NCBI GenBank assembly: GCA_964654415.1
Contig: CAZZIP010000003.1
Location: 186,001-250,000 of the forward strand
DNA length: 64,000 bases
Reading direction: 5' to 3'
DNA from: Methylohalobius sp964654415
GTDB taxonomy: Bacteria; Pseudomonadota; Gammaproteobacteria; Methylococcales; Methylothermaceae
Position 1 is the stretch's first letter, and each line of letters starts with the position of its first letter. The position numbers and the translations under genes were made by a program. The notes under the pieces are model-generated. The model was not told the DNA's origin. It was given only the letters and a program-made list of their open reading frames with translations, and did no database searches. Positions 44,396-53,289 of this stretch are shown piece by piece.

Positions 44396-44821
44396 ATGCG
44401 CAAGGTCTTATCTTTGGTGGCAGGACTTTTAGTCGCTGCTACCAGCTGGGCGGTGACAATCCATCAAGCCACGCCTGAAGAATCCGAACAACTCACCCCG
44501 ATTCAATTGCAGGACGCTTCCCCTATCCTCGGTAGCTGGACTTTAGTAGAAGTCGCTCCGCGCGCTAGCGGGCCGCGTATTCCGGAGAATCGAACGTGGG
44601 AATTTAGACCTGACGGAACTTTAATCACCTCAGGCTATAACCGACATTTCAAGCGCGAGGATCGGCAGGAATTCCATTACCAGATTAAGGACGGCATGAT
44701 TGTCACCGATGTGCCAGGGCGCCCGGGCAAGCAACTTATTTATCAGATCCACGACCTAAAAGACAGCACCCTAGTTCTTCAGGGCGGCGTGGAAGGTTTT
44801 TATTTCTTCAAACGCAAATAA
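44396..44821 (+). CDS. Exported lipocalin-like hypothetical protein
   Basis: 141 aa. A signal peptide (MRKVLSLVAGLLVAATSWA) is followed by GSWTLVEVAP and FRPDGTLITSGYNRHF, a strand-turn pattern like small lipocalin-type beta barrels. GGAGG precedes the ATG. Probably periplasmic. It is divergent from metH and upstream of a membrane-protein gene by 19 bases; the two may form one unit. No function assigned. Confidence 0.7.
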   Translation: MRKVLSLVAGLLVAATSWAVTIHQATPEESEQLTPIQLQDASPILGSWTLVEVAPRASGPRIPENRTWEFRPDGTLITSGYNRHFKREDRQEFHYQIKDGMIVTDVPGRPGKQLIYQIHDLKDSTLVLQGGVEGFYFFKRK

Positions 44822-44840
44822 TCTCAAAGAGGAGTCAGCC

Positions 44841-45425
44841 ATGAAAATAAATATCGACAGTAAATACAAAACCGATCTTTTAATGTGGGCGGGAATTCTA
44901 GTAGTCAGCTTCGTGTTCATCGGTATCTTCATGGTGTTTACCACCACTTCCCCGCTCTCTTTGATCACAAAAATCCTAAGCGCCGTTTTAATAATGTTCC
45001 TACCCGGATACATCATCGTCAAGCTCTACCTGGACCACGTCAAGCTCACCGAGAATCCAGCGCTGGATCGGTTCATCCTCTCCTTCGCCATTTCCATCGT
45101 CACCGTCCAGTCCCTAGCCTTTCTAGTCAGCTATTTTGCCGTTCACCAGCTCAAGCTGGACCAGGAAATCCGCATCGGACTGGAAAACTGGGTGCCTCTC
45201 ATCATCGTGATTTTGGTCATCACCGTGGCGGTAGGTCTCAAGTTTTGCTATAACAAGATCGCAGCGCTGTGGCAGCAGTTGTCTGCCTGGTCGAGCCAGA
45301 AAATTGGCGAAAGCGGGCCGATGATTTTGGTGATCTTGCTCACCTTCTTGAGCTTGGCAGGGCTCTTCGGACTAGTCAGATTAATCCTGTTCATCGTTAT
45401 TAAGGCGTCTGGCTTTCCGGCTTGA
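44841..45425 (+). CDS. Integral membrane protein of unknown function
   Basis: 194 aa with four clear hydrophobic segments: MWAGILVVSFVFIGIFMVF (about 15-33), ITKILSAVLIMFLPGYIIVK (about 41-60), FILSFAISIVTVQSLAFLV, and WVPLIIVILVITVAVGLKF, plus a fifth near the C-terminus. The early part (LPGYIIVKLY ... DRFILSFAIS) recalls DUF1616-type membrane proteins. AGAGGAG lies eight bases before the ATG. Followed by a strong terminator, so it ends the unit that begins with the lipocalin-like gene. Confidence 0.7.
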   Translation: MKINIDSKYKTDLLMWAGILVVSFVFIGIFMVFTTTSPLSLITKILSAVLIMFLPGYIIVKLYLDHVKLTENPALDRFILSFAISIVTVQSLAFLVSYFAVHQLKLDQEIRIGLENWVPLIIVILVITVAVGLKFCYNKIAALWQQLSAWSSQKIGESGPMILVILLTFLSLAGLFGLVRLILFIVIKASGFPA

Positions 45426-45442
45426 TCATGGTTTTTTGTCGG

Positions 45443-45469
45443 GCGGGCCTTGTGGCCCGCTTTGTTTTT
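45443..45469 (+). terminator. Intrinsic terminator
   Basis: GCGGGCC and GGCCCGC pair around TTGT and are followed directly by TTTGTTTTT. It ends the membrane-protein unit. Confidence 0.85.
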
Positions 45470-45525
45470 AAAACTTTGCTTGAAAAATTCAGACAAAAAT
45501 GATGCCAGTTTAAGCTTAAGTAAAA

Positions 45526-47841
45526 ATGTCCACTCTCGCACGGGCGCTGACTCGCTTCGAACAGATGCCTTATGCTTCTTATGAGATCGACACGGCAGTC
45601 TATGACCGCGCTGTGCGCCTGTTCCGTTTCGCCAAACGCTTTCTCCACCTCAATTTCAAACTCCACGCGCCGCAAGACCTAGTCCACCAAGCCCAAATTT
45701 TCGTCTTTAATCACTTTGCCCGTTTCGAGACCTTCATTCCCCAGTACCTGATCTACGAGTGCTGCGGCGCTTATTGCTGCGCTATCGCGCACCGGGAGTT
45801 GTTCGAGATCGATGAGCACCTCACCCGCCTGATGCTGGCCATGGGCGCCATCCCCCACGACCATCCTCAGTTGATGCCGCTGTTGGCGACCCAAATCCTG
45901 CGCGGACGCAAGATCATCATCTTCCCGGAAGGGGGCATGGTAAAGGACAGGCGCGTCGTCGACCGCAAAGGGCGCTATAGCATCTATTCCCGTTCCGCTC
46001 TCGATCGTCGCCGCCAACACACCGGTGCGGCAGTGCTAGGACTGGCTTTGGATCTTTTCAAACAGGCGGTCCTCAAGGCCCACGCTTGCGGTCAGGAAGA
46101 GCAGCTCGACCGCTGGCAGCAGCAGTTGAACCTACCCGACCGCAATGAATTTCTCGCCCGCTGCCGTGAGCCGACCGTGATCGTGCCGGCCAACATCACC
46201 TTTTTCCCCTTGCGCATCGACGACAACCTGATCAAACGGGTCATCGAAACCATCCGCCCGGGAATCAGCAAACGCCTGCTGGAAGAGCTTTTGATCGAAA
46301 GCAATCTGCTGTTAAAAGACAGCGACATGGACATCCACCTAAGCGATCCCATTCGGGTAGACGCCTTCTTTAGGTTTTGGGAACGCAAGTTGATATCTAA
46401 AGCCCTGCCGCCGATCAGCAGCTTAGAGGAAATCTTCACCTGGCGTACCAGCTCAGATTTAAAGCGGCGATGGTTGGCCAGATCTCTGCGTCAAAACGCT
46501 CGCCGCATCCGAGACCAGTACATGGTGGCCATGTATCAGGCGGTCACCGTCAATCTGTGCCATTTGGCCGCAACGACGATCTACGAGGTATTGAAGCGCA
46601 AGCGCGACCAGATTCCCAAGGACTCCTTCCGCAAGGCGCTGTACCTAGCAATCAAACAGGTCCAACAAGAGCCAAAACTATTTTTGCACCGCAGCTTGCG
46701 CAACCCTGAAAGCTACCAAGATCTGCCCGACGCCGAACCGCCATCTCTCCAGCAATTTCTTTGCACTGCAGAAAGCGCCGGCTTGATCGAACCGGTCGGC
46801 GGCTGCTATCACTTCCTGCCCAAGTTGGAAGAAGAGTTCGAACTCGACACCGTCCGCCTGGAAAATCCAGTTCTCGTCTATGCCAATGAGGTCGCACCAT
46901 TGTCACGCCTCCGGGAGATCGTCGGTCAGGCGCTCGATCAGGCAGATTGGCTCCCGCCGCATCATATGGCTCGCTTGCGTTTCGCCGACGAAATCTTAGC
47001 CTTCAAATGGGACAAGGAGCTATATTCAGCTCCCTATTTTGCCGAGATCAATCGGCAGGAAACCTCCGTTGCCAACGGCGAGCCGTTTTTGTTTCAACCC
47101 CCATCGCCAACCGCCAAAGGCGTACTATTGATCCACGGCCTGCTTGCCTCCCCCGCGGCGATGCGGCCATTGGGGGAAGTTTTAGCACAAGCCGGCTACA
47201 CTGTGCTGGGAGTGCGCCTTAAAGGTCACGGCACTTCCCCTTATGACTTGCGCGAGCGCGAGTTTAAGGATTGGTTGCTTTCCGTCCAGCGTGGTTTTCT
47301 GATCCTGAGAGAACTGACCGAAATCATCGCCATCGTCGGCTTCTCTACCGGAGGGCTATTGGCCTTGCATCTGGCCGCCGATCAGCCCGACCAGTTGGCA
47401 GCCGTCGCGGCAGTCTCCCCCCCGGTCAAATTCCGCAGTCCCACCATGGCGCTGGTGCCTTTAGTCCATCAGGCCCAGCGCCTGACTGCGTGGATGCCGG
47501 ACGGCGGTTTTAAGGGATTTATACCCAACCAGTCGGAGCATCCGCAGATCAACTACCGTCACGTCCCGATCCAGGCACTCCAAGAACTTCGCGAGCTCAT
47601 CTCCGAAACCAAGGCGCGCCTTCCCGATGTCAAATGCCCGGTGCTGATTCTGCAAGGGGACGGCGACCCGGTGGTCGATCCGGACAGCGCCCAGATTATC
47701 TTCGACCAATTGGGCACGCACCGCAAAACCCTGAGTTTGATCGGCGCCCGCCGGCACAATATCGTGTTCGACGATCCCGGCGGCGTCCACAACCTGATCC
47801 GGTTCTTCATCGACCAATATTGCATTATTCCTCATGACTGA
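45526..47841 (+). CDS. Fusion of a PlsC-type acyltransferase and an alpha/beta hydrolase
   Basis: 771 aa. The N-terminal third is a lysophospholipid acyltransferase domain: FNHFARFETFI (the NHx4E form of the HX4D motif, about 64) and IIIFPEGGMVKDRRV (about 133). The middle about 250 residues are not recognised. The C-terminal third is an alpha/beta hydrolase: LLIHGLLASPAAMRPLG (about 535), nucleophile motif IVGFSTGGLLALHLAA (about 605), and late Asp and His in LQGDGDPVVD and RRHNIVFDD. It could remodel membrane lipids by moving acyl chains. It overlaps the acyl-CoA ligase gene by eight bases, consistent with supply of acyl-CoA. Confidence 0.85.
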   Translation: MSTLARALTRFEQMPYASYEIDTAVYDRAVRLFRFAKRFLHLNFKLHAPQDLVHQAQIFVFNHFARFETFIPQYLIYECCGAYCCAIAHRELFEIDEHLTRLMLAMGAIPHDHPQLMPLLATQILRGRKIIIFPEGGMVKDRRVVDRKGRYSIYSRSALDRRRQHTGAAVLGLALDLFKQAVLKAHACGQEEQLDRWQQQLNLPDRNEFLARCREPTVIVPANITFFPLRIDDNLIKRVIETIRPGISKRLLEELLIESNLLLKDSDMDIHLSDPIRVDAFFRFWERKLISKALPPISSLEEIFTWRTSSDLKRRWLARSLRQNARRIRDQYMVAMYQAVTVNLCHLAATTIYEVLKRKRDQIPKDSFRKALYLAIKQVQQEPKLFLHRSLRNPESYQDLPDAEPPSLQQFLCTAESAGLIEPVGGCYHFLPKLEEEFELDTVRLENPVLVYANEVAPLSRLREIVGQALDQADWLPPHHMARLRFADEILAFKWDKELYSAPYFAEINRQETSVANGEPFLFQPPSPTAKGVLLIHGLLASPAAMRPLGEVLAQAGYTVLGVRLKGHGTSPYDLREREFKDWLLSVQRGFLILRELTEIIAIVGFSTGGLLALHLAADQPDQLAAVAAVSPPVKFRSPTMALVPLVHQAQRLTAWMPDGGFKGFIPNQSEHPQINYRHVPIQALQELRELISETKARLPDVKCPVLILQGDGDPVVDPDSAQIIFDQLGTHRKTLSLIGARRHNIVFDDPGGVHNLIRFFIDQYCIIPHD

Positions 47842-49507
47842 CCAACCCTGGCTCAAGCTCTATCCACCGAGCCTTCCGGCGGACCTTCCGCCTCTCCAGG
47901 ACGCCTCTTTAGTGGCCTTATTCGAACGCATAAGCCGGCAGTTTGCCGATCTCTCAGCCTTAGAGAACCTGGGCACCCTCCTTACCTATCGTGACTGGGA
48001 TCGATTGTCTTTGCGGTTTGCCCACAGCTTACGCCGACGGGGATTGGAGAAAGGCGAGCGGCTGGCGATCATGCTGCCCAACCTGCTGCAATTCCCGGTC
48101 GTCCTGATGGGCGCCCTGCGCGCGGGTCTTACCGTGGTCAACATCAATCCACTGTTCACACCCCGGGAATTAGCGCAGGAACTCATAGATTCCGAGGCTT
48201 CCGGGATCGTCCTGCTGGCCAATTTCGGCCACGTTCTGGAACGCGCCTTAGCTGAGTTCGGGCTGGTGCTCAAACACATCTTCGTCACCGAAGCTGGTGA
48301 TCTTTGCCCGGCACCCAAGCGCCAGCTGATAAATTGGACTTTGCGGTACTTCAAGCGCAAAGTACCGCCTTTCCAGCTACCGGTCACTGTGACCTTGCGT
48401 CAGGCCATCGAGGAAGGCCGGGAAACGCCGCTGGACGTACCCCTGGAACCCGAAGACCTCGCCTTCCTTCAATACACCGGCGGCACCACCGGCACCCCCA
48501 AAGGGGCGATGCTCTCCCACGCTAACCTGCTTGCCAACATCGAACAAGCGCGCCTATGGCTGACCTGCCAGGACTTCCGCAAGCACCTGGAAAGCGGCTG
48601 TGAACAGGTCGTCACTGCCCTCCCCCTGTATCACATCTTCGCCTTGACCGCCAATCTGTGGGTTGGGATGGCATTGGGAGTGTTCAACCATCTCGTCACT
48701 GATCCGCGGGATTTGCAAAGCCTGATCAAAACCATAGGCAAATTCAAACCTTCAGTTATCACCGGGGTCAACACCTTGTTCAACCATCTGCTCCAGACTC
48801 CAGGGTTTTCTCAGCTGGATTTCTCCACTTTGAAACTTACCTTGTCCGGCGGCATGGCCATGCAGAAAGCGGTTGCCGAGCGCTGGCAAGAGATCACCGG
48901 CTGTCCAGTGTTAGAAGGCTATGGGCTGACCGAAGCCTCACCGGTAGTAACTTTAAACCCTTTAGACTTAGACACTTTCACCGGCAGTATCGGTCTGCCG
49001 CTGCCGGGCACCGACTGCCGGATCGTGGATGACAGCCGGCTTCTTCCTCCGGGAGAAGCCGGGGAATTGTGCGTACGCGGTCCACAAGTGATGCGCGGTT
49101 ACTGGAAGAAGTCAGAGGAAACTCGCTTGGTCCTGAATGAGGAAGGCTGGTTGCGCACCGGCGACATTGCCAAGATGGACGAGCGGGGATTCTTTTACCT
49201 GGTAGATCGCAAAAAGGACATGATCCTGGTCTCCGGTTTCAACGTCTATCCCAGCGAGATCGAGGAAATAGTAAACGCCCATCCGAAGGTTAAAGAGTGC
49301 GCCGCAGTGGGGGTGCCAGACATAAGTACCGGCGAGGCGGTGAAATTAATCGTGGTCAAAGCCGACCCGACTCTGACCGAAAGCGAGATCCAAACCTGGT
49401 GCCGCGCCAACCTCACTGCCTACAAGCGCCCTCGTCTGATCGAATTTCGGAATGAACTCCCAAAGTCCGCAGTGGGCAAGATTCTGCGCCGAAAACTTCG
49501 CGACTGA
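47834..49507 (+). CDS. fadD: Long-chain fatty acid-CoA ligase (FadD-like)
   Basis: 557 aa, the usual FadD length. AMP-forming ligase motifs: YTGGTTGTPKGAMLSHANL (P-loop, about 214), EGYGLTEASPVVTLNP (about 360), GWLRTGDIAKMDERGFFYLV (about 438) and the C-terminal PKSAVGKILRRKLRD with the catalytic Lys. It activates fatty acids with ATP and CoA in the cytosol. Its overlap with the fusion gene upstream suggests the two work on the same acyl chains. Confidence 0.93.
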   Translation: MTDQPWLKLYPPSLPADLPPLQDASLVALFERISRQFADLSALENLGTLLTYRDWDRLSLRFAHSLRRRGLEKGERLAIMLPNLLQFPVVLMGALRAGLTVVNINPLFTPRELAQELIDSEASGIVLLANFGHVLERALAEFGLVLKHIFVTEAGDLCPAPKRQLINWTLRYFKRKVPPFQLPVTVTLRQAIEEGRETPLDVPLEPEDLAFLQYTGGTTGTPKGAMLSHANLLANIEQARLWLTCQDFRKHLESGCEQVVTALPLYHIFALTANLWVGMALGVFNHLVTDPRDLQSLIKTIGKFKPSVITGVNTLFNHLLQTPGFSQLDFSTLKLTLSGGMAMQKAVAERWQEITGCPVLEGYGLTEASPVVTLNPLDLDTFTGSIGLPLPGTDCRIVDDSRLLPPGEAGELCVRGPQVMRGYWKKSEETRLVLNEEGWLRTGDIAKMDERGFFYLVDRKKDMILVSGFNVYPSEIEEIVNAHPKVKECAAVGVPDISTGEAVKLIVVKADPTLTESEIQTWCRANLTAYKRPRLIEFRNELPKSAVGKILRRKLRD

Positions 49508-49563
49508 AGCGTTTTTTGTTCCAGATCAAAAACCGAACCTAGCTTAGGTGGTAGTTTAAGCCA

Positions 49564-49582
49564 CGCCAGATTGCATCTGGCG
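49564..49582. repeat. Perfect short inverted repeat after fadD
   Basis: CGCCAGAT, TGC, ATCTGGCG. It may be a hairpin stabilizing the fadD mRNA or an operator for the following 55-aa gene, whose ATG is about 30 bases on. No T-run follows, so it is not a typical terminator. Confidence 0.35.
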
Positions 49583-49612
49583 AGGTTAATAACAAAATTT
49601 TGGAGAGATCTG

Positions 49613-49780
49613 ATGAGCGAACAACCCAAGCAGGAAAAAGACTACTTTTGGTACATTATCGCCGCCGTCATCGCCGCCGTAGCGATGACCTTGTGGATGG
49701 TGAAAAGCCAAGAGCATGGTAAATATGTCACCAGCCAACAGGCCATCGAGCAAGACAAAGCTTTCTCCGCCTATCGGTGA
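49613..49780 (+). CDS. Small single-pass membrane protein (55 aa)
   Basis: ATG 49613 follows GGAGAGATC. The protein starts with a charged MSEQPKQEKDYFW stretch, then a membrane segment YIIAAVIAAVAMTLWMV, then a polar tail ending FSAYR. Such tiny proteins often belong to larger membrane complexes; no partner is obvious here. It ends before a strong hairpin at 49.8 kb. Not recognised. Confidence 0.6.
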   Translation: MSEQPKQEKDYFWYIIAAVIAAVAMTLWMVKSQEHGKYVTSQQAIEQDKAFSAYR

Positions 49781-49823
49781 TTGGTTTTACCTCTTGACTC
49801 CTCCTTCTCTGTGTTAAATTGAT

Positions 49824-49860
49824 AGAGAGGTGACGTTAAAAAATCACCTCTCTTCTTGTT
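49824..49860. terminator. Intrinsic terminator between convergent genes
   Basis: AGAGAGGTGA and TCACCTCTCT pair across CGTTAAAAAA; TCTTGTTT follows on the plus strand. It lies between the stop of the 55-aa gene and the end of the MxaJ-like gene and could serve both. Confidence 0.75.
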
Positions 49861-50685
49861 TCAGAGCAGATTGCCTTCCTTGTCCACCAGCGGGACCTGA
49901 TAGCGCTTGAGCAGTGCTATGATTGCTTCGCGCTTTTGCTCGATCAGCTCATCGAGCTGGGCTTTCAAGGCCTTGTCTTCACGTCTTACCCCCATGGCGA
50001 TGGCATAATCGAAGCGGATCCCAGGTTCTGATTTGAGCGGCAACATGCGGTAATGTTTAGGATGCTTGAGGCTCAGATAGGCGCCGATCGGCCCCCAGAC
50101 GACCGCCATGTTGACGTTGCCCGCAGCGAATTCCTTTTCCAAGGTCATAGCGGTGTTGACCCTGGGATCGCCGGTCATCGCTTGATAAGTGCGTCCCTGC
50201 TCAATAAGGCCGTGGCGCAACAGCCAGGTAACCCCTGGAGTACGGTCAAACATGGCGATCTTGAGCTTGGCTTTGCGTTCGGCAGGCAACTCAAAAAGTT
50301 GTTCTGCAGTTTGAATATCGTCGAAGCCTTTACCTTTGGCGATCACCAATACGTAGGTAGAGCGGTAATAAGGTTTAGTCGTCGCGGCCAATTCGAATCC
50401 GGCAGGCAGCCCCATGACCACGTCGCACTTGTAGCGGTCGGTTTCGGGGTCTTTGGCCTGCAGGGTGTTGCGCAAGAAACCGATCCGCTGTGGGTACCAG
50501 GTATACTCAACCGGTTTTCCCAGTGCCTCGGCGAACAGGCGGGCGATTTGGTTCTCAAATCCTTCCTCCTGCTTGGTAGACAGAGGAGGATTGACTGGAT
50601 CGGCACAGACCCTGAAGGGCTCGGCGTAAACGATCCCGGTCCAGAACACGAACGACATAACAGCAATCAGCAGGCGAATCAGCAT
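49861..50685 (-). CDS. MxaJ-like periplasmic binding protein
   Basis: 274 aa from ATG 50685. A signal peptide (LIRLLIAVMSFVFWTGIVYA) leads into a periplasmic solute-binding fold of the group associated with quinoprotein dehydrogenases: RVCADPVNPPLSTKQEEGFE (about 24-43), VEYTWYPQRIGFLRNTLQ and CDVVMGLPAGFELAATTKPY. MxaJ-type proteins help methanol dehydrogenases, but no dehydrogenase or cytochrome gene is next to it here. GGAG lies upstream of the ATG. It is divergent from the CBS-domain gene. Confidence 0.8.
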   Translation of the reverse strand: MLIRLLIAVMSFVFWTGIVYAEPFRVCADPVNPPLSTKQEEGFENQIARLFAEALGKPVEYTWYPQRIGFLRNTLQAKDPETDRYKCDVVMGLPAGFELAATTKPYYRSTYVLVIAKGKGFDDIQTAEQLFELPAERKAKLKIAMFDRTPGVTWLLRHGLIEQGRTYQAMTGDPRVNTAMTLEKEFAAGNVNMAVVWGPIGAYLSLKHPKHYRMLPLKSEPGIRFDYAIAMGVRREDKALKAQLDELIEQKREAIIALLKRYQVPLVDKEGNLL

Positions 50686-50784
50686 CGATGCACTCCATGA
50701 GGATTGGTTAAAGCACGATTTTCTTGTCGGCGGAGAAATTTTTAGGTAGCTTAGTTTCCCATCTTTACTCAAGGCCATAGCTCC

Positions 50785-51177
50785 ATGACCCTCCAAGCCA
50801 AAGACATCATGCAACCGGAGGTGGTCTCTGTCCCTCCGGAAATGACCCTCGACCAATTCGAGGAGTTCCTAACTATCCAAGACATCGACGGCGCCCCGGT
50901 TCAAAACGCTGCCGGAGAGATCGTCGGCATCGCCTCTAAGACCGATGTCGTGCGCGCCTTGCGTTTCCAGGAAGGCGACCGCCTCAGGTTGAGCGGGAAA
51001 AATATCACTGTGGGCGACATCATGACTGACGAGGTGGTCTTCGTCCCGCCCGACCTCTCCCCTCGAGAGGTAGCCGAACTGATGATCGAGCATCGTATCC
51101 ACCGGGTTCTAGTGGGGGATAAGCGCTGCGTGCGTGGAATCATCACCGCCTTCGATCTCCTCCGCCTAGTCCGTTAG
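50785..51177 (+). CDS. Two-CBS-domain protein
   Basis: 130 aa made of two CBS modules: VSVPPEMTLDQFEEFLTIQD with GEIVGIASKTDVVRAL, and VVFVPPDLSPREVAELMIEH with RGIITAFDLLRLV. Such pairs bind adenine nucleotides and usually act as cellular energy sensors or partners of other proteins. The stop overlaps the metA stop region by four bases (convergent). Target unknown. Confidence 0.88.
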   Translation: MTLQAKDIMQPEVVSVPPEMTLDQFEEFLTIQDIDGAPVQNAAGEIVGIASKTDVVRALRFQEGDRLRLSGKNITVGDIMTDEVVFVPPDLSPREVAELMIEHRIHRVLVGDKRCVRGIITAFDLLRLVR

Positions 51178-52244
51178 ATTTCAAGTCCCAGAGGATTGTC
51201 TGGGTCTACCCCGGGCATGAACGGCACCCGCCGATCCTGGTCGGTCACCTGGTAGACCAGACCCAACCAGTTGTTAAACACCGCCTTGGCAGTATCGCGC
51301 CAGGTGTTGTCAAGCAGCGGCAGCAAAGCGCTTTCAGGAAACGACGGCAATTCCTCTCCTCGACGCCTGGCGCTCTCCACCGCTGCCCGATAATCCCGCA
51401 AGATCGCCTGGGCTTTAGGGTTGAAATAATTGTCCACCAGCGGCGGATAGTCCTCGCGCTCGCCGCTGCAATACCTTCCTACTTCGCGTTTGTATTCTTT
51501 AAGCAAGCTGACAGTGTCGTATTCGGGATGTCCTTGGAAGTATACCACTCGGAGCAAATCCGGGCTAACCGCTAAGTGCACCCCAGCTGCTTCGCTTTCC
51601 ACCAGGATTTTCAATCCCACCTGCTCTAGATCCTCGCGGAACAGTTCGTTGAAACGCGAGTGAGGCACGTCGAAGCGGGTATTGATGTCGGCGACCAGAG
51701 GATGGCGCGGGTTGACCACCCGGTGGGAATAGACTCCCCAACGTTTGGCCGGCAGGCGGGTGCGGCGGATACCATAAGAATACTGCACCAAGGCGTGGGT
51801 GGCCAGGCACGAGCACAGGATAGAAGTCACATGCTGCCTGGCCCAATCGAATACCTCGGTCAAAGGTTCCCAGAAAGGCTCCTCGGAGATGTCGGCGTGG
51901 GTTACGTTGGCGCCGCTGATGATCAGCGCATCCAACCCCTCCGCGCGGATCTTCTCGAACGGCTCGTAGTAACGCTCGATGTGGGCACGAGCCTCGGCCC
52001 CTCGCTCCAAGCCCTCGATGGTAAAAGGATGAACGTAAAACTGGACGATCTGGTTACACCCTCCAAGCAGGCGGAAAAACTGCCGTTCGGTGGCTTCTAG
52101 TGCCTTGTCCGGCATCATGTTGAGCAGACCGATGTGGAGCTCGCGGATATCCTGATGGCGGGCGGCGTCCAGCGGCAAGACTTTCTGGCCTTCGGCTCTG
52201 AGGCGTTCAAAAGTAGGCAGTTCGGTATGAGCAACCAAGGGCAT
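51174..52244 (-). CDS. metA: Homoserine O-acyltransferase (MetA type)
   Basis: 356 aa from ATG 52244 (AGGAGGAAGGAC upstream). It acylates homoserine on the way to methionine. The MetA fold of class I glutamine-amidotransferase type is seen in NMMPDKALEATERQFFRLL (about 48-66), the nucleophile region TSILCSCLATHALVQYSYG (about 137-155) and YFQGHPEYDTVSLLKEYKRE (catalytic His and Glu). It is longer than the 309-aa E. coli enzyme at the C-terminus. Succinyl- or acetyl-CoA use cannot be told. A P-loop gene is 13 bases upstream; metH elsewhere in the window completes the pathway. Confidence 0.9.
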   Translation of the reverse strand: MPLVAHTELPTFERLRAEGQKVLPLDAARHQDIRELHIGLLNMMPDKALEATERQFFRLLGGCNQIVQFYVHPFTIEGLERGAEARAHIERYYEPFEKIRAEGLDALIISGANVTHADISEEPFWEPLTEVFDWARQHVTSILCSCLATHALVQYSYGIRRTRLPAKRWGVYSHRVVNPRHPLVADINTRFDVPHSRFNELFREDLEQVGLKILVESEAAGVHLAVSPDLLRVVYFQGHPEYDTVSLLKEYKREVGRYCSGEREDYPPLVDNYFNPKAQAILRDYRAAVESARRRGEELPSFPESALLPLLDNTWRDTAKAVFNNWLGLVYQVTDQDRRVPFMPGVDPDNPLGLEI

Positions 52245-52257
52245 GTCCTTCCTCCTC

Positions 52258-53121
52258 TCATTTGTTATAAGCTGTAGCTTCTTTGGCCGCGATGGCATCA
52301 GCCACCAACTGGAGAAAATCCTGTTCGTCGCGCACCTTGGCCGCCTCGTTGGCATCGACAACATAGCCGTAGCGGTCGGCGATTGCTTGATAGCGCGGCA
52401 GGCGGCTCAAAAACAAGCGGGGAAATACCCAAGTTACAAACTCATCCGGAGGGATTTCGTCCGGCCTGGCATAGCCGCGTTCGGCCATGAACTCGGCCAG
52501 TTGCCGGTCTAGAAATTCCTCCCGGTAATACAAGGGCTTGGGATTTTTGCGGGCGCGCTCGATCAGCGTCTGCTCTAACTCCGGCGTGGTTTTGATATAC
52601 AGGATCAGGGTATGCTCGGCCAACGATTCCAGCACTTCTGGAGCATCTAGCTCGCATACGCTGCCCCCGGCATCGTTGACAAAGTGCCGATACCCGTAAA
52701 TGTCACGCGCTTTTTCGATGAAAATTGGCACGTCCAACATGGCCGCGATCTCCGCCTGACGGTGGAGCGCCTGACGGCGCTTGAATTCCTCAAGCGGCAA
52801 CCCCCCCTGGGCAGGATCGCCGATCTTGCCCAAGAAACTCGCGATAGGGGCCAGATTGTCTACGGTGATGTTGCTGCAGATATAGATGGAATCGGACCTA
52901 AGCAGGTCGCGCAGGAAAGGCACCTGCATCGCTTGGCGTTTGATATTATCCAGGATCGGCTCCTCCAGATATTTGGTACCGATCCGATAATCGCCCGAGA
53001 AGTGGAACCATTCCGCCTTGGGCAACTTGTTGGCTAGAGTAGTCTTGCCAACCCCAGACATCCCAAGCAAGGTAATGCGTTTGGCATCCCAGTCCAAAAA
53101 CTCTCGTGGCGTCATTCTCAT
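52258..53121 (-). CDS. P-loop ATPase beside metA, function unknown
   Basis: 287 aa. A Walker A motif near the start (ITLLGMSGVGKTTLANKLPK) looks like a nucleotide-kinase P-loop; a middle region has DVPIFIEKARDIYGYRHFVN and HTLILYIKTTPELEQTLIER. It recalls small kinases more than AAA proteins, but no substrate can be named. The gene lies upstream of metA with 13 bases between, so they form a pair. Nothing in the 160 bases upstream is identifiable. Confidence 0.7.
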   Translation of the reverse strand: MRMTPREFLDWDAKRITLLGMSGVGKTTLANKLPKAEWFHFSGDYRIGTKYLEEPILDNIKRQAMQVPFLRDLLRSDSIYICSNITVDNLAPIASFLGKIGDPAQGGLPLEEFKRRQALHRQAEIAAMLDVPIFIEKARDIYGYRHFVNDAGGSVCELDAPEVLESLAEHTLILYIKTTPELEQTLIERARKNPKPLYYREEFLDRQLAEFMAERGYARPDEIPPDEFVTWVFPRLFLSRLPRYQAIADRYGYVVDANEAAKVRDEQDFLQLVADAIAAKEATAYNK

Positions 53122-53289
53122 GGGAACGTGTGCCCTCTAACGATCGATTAGCAAAATAATGATAACTCTAATACAGGGATAAATGCCTTCTTTGGATTTT
53201 GGCCAAAACTTTCAGTTCCTGAAAAATCATCAACATGTCATAATTAGGCTACATAATTTTGCTAGCAGGCGACACTCAAGGTATTGTCG

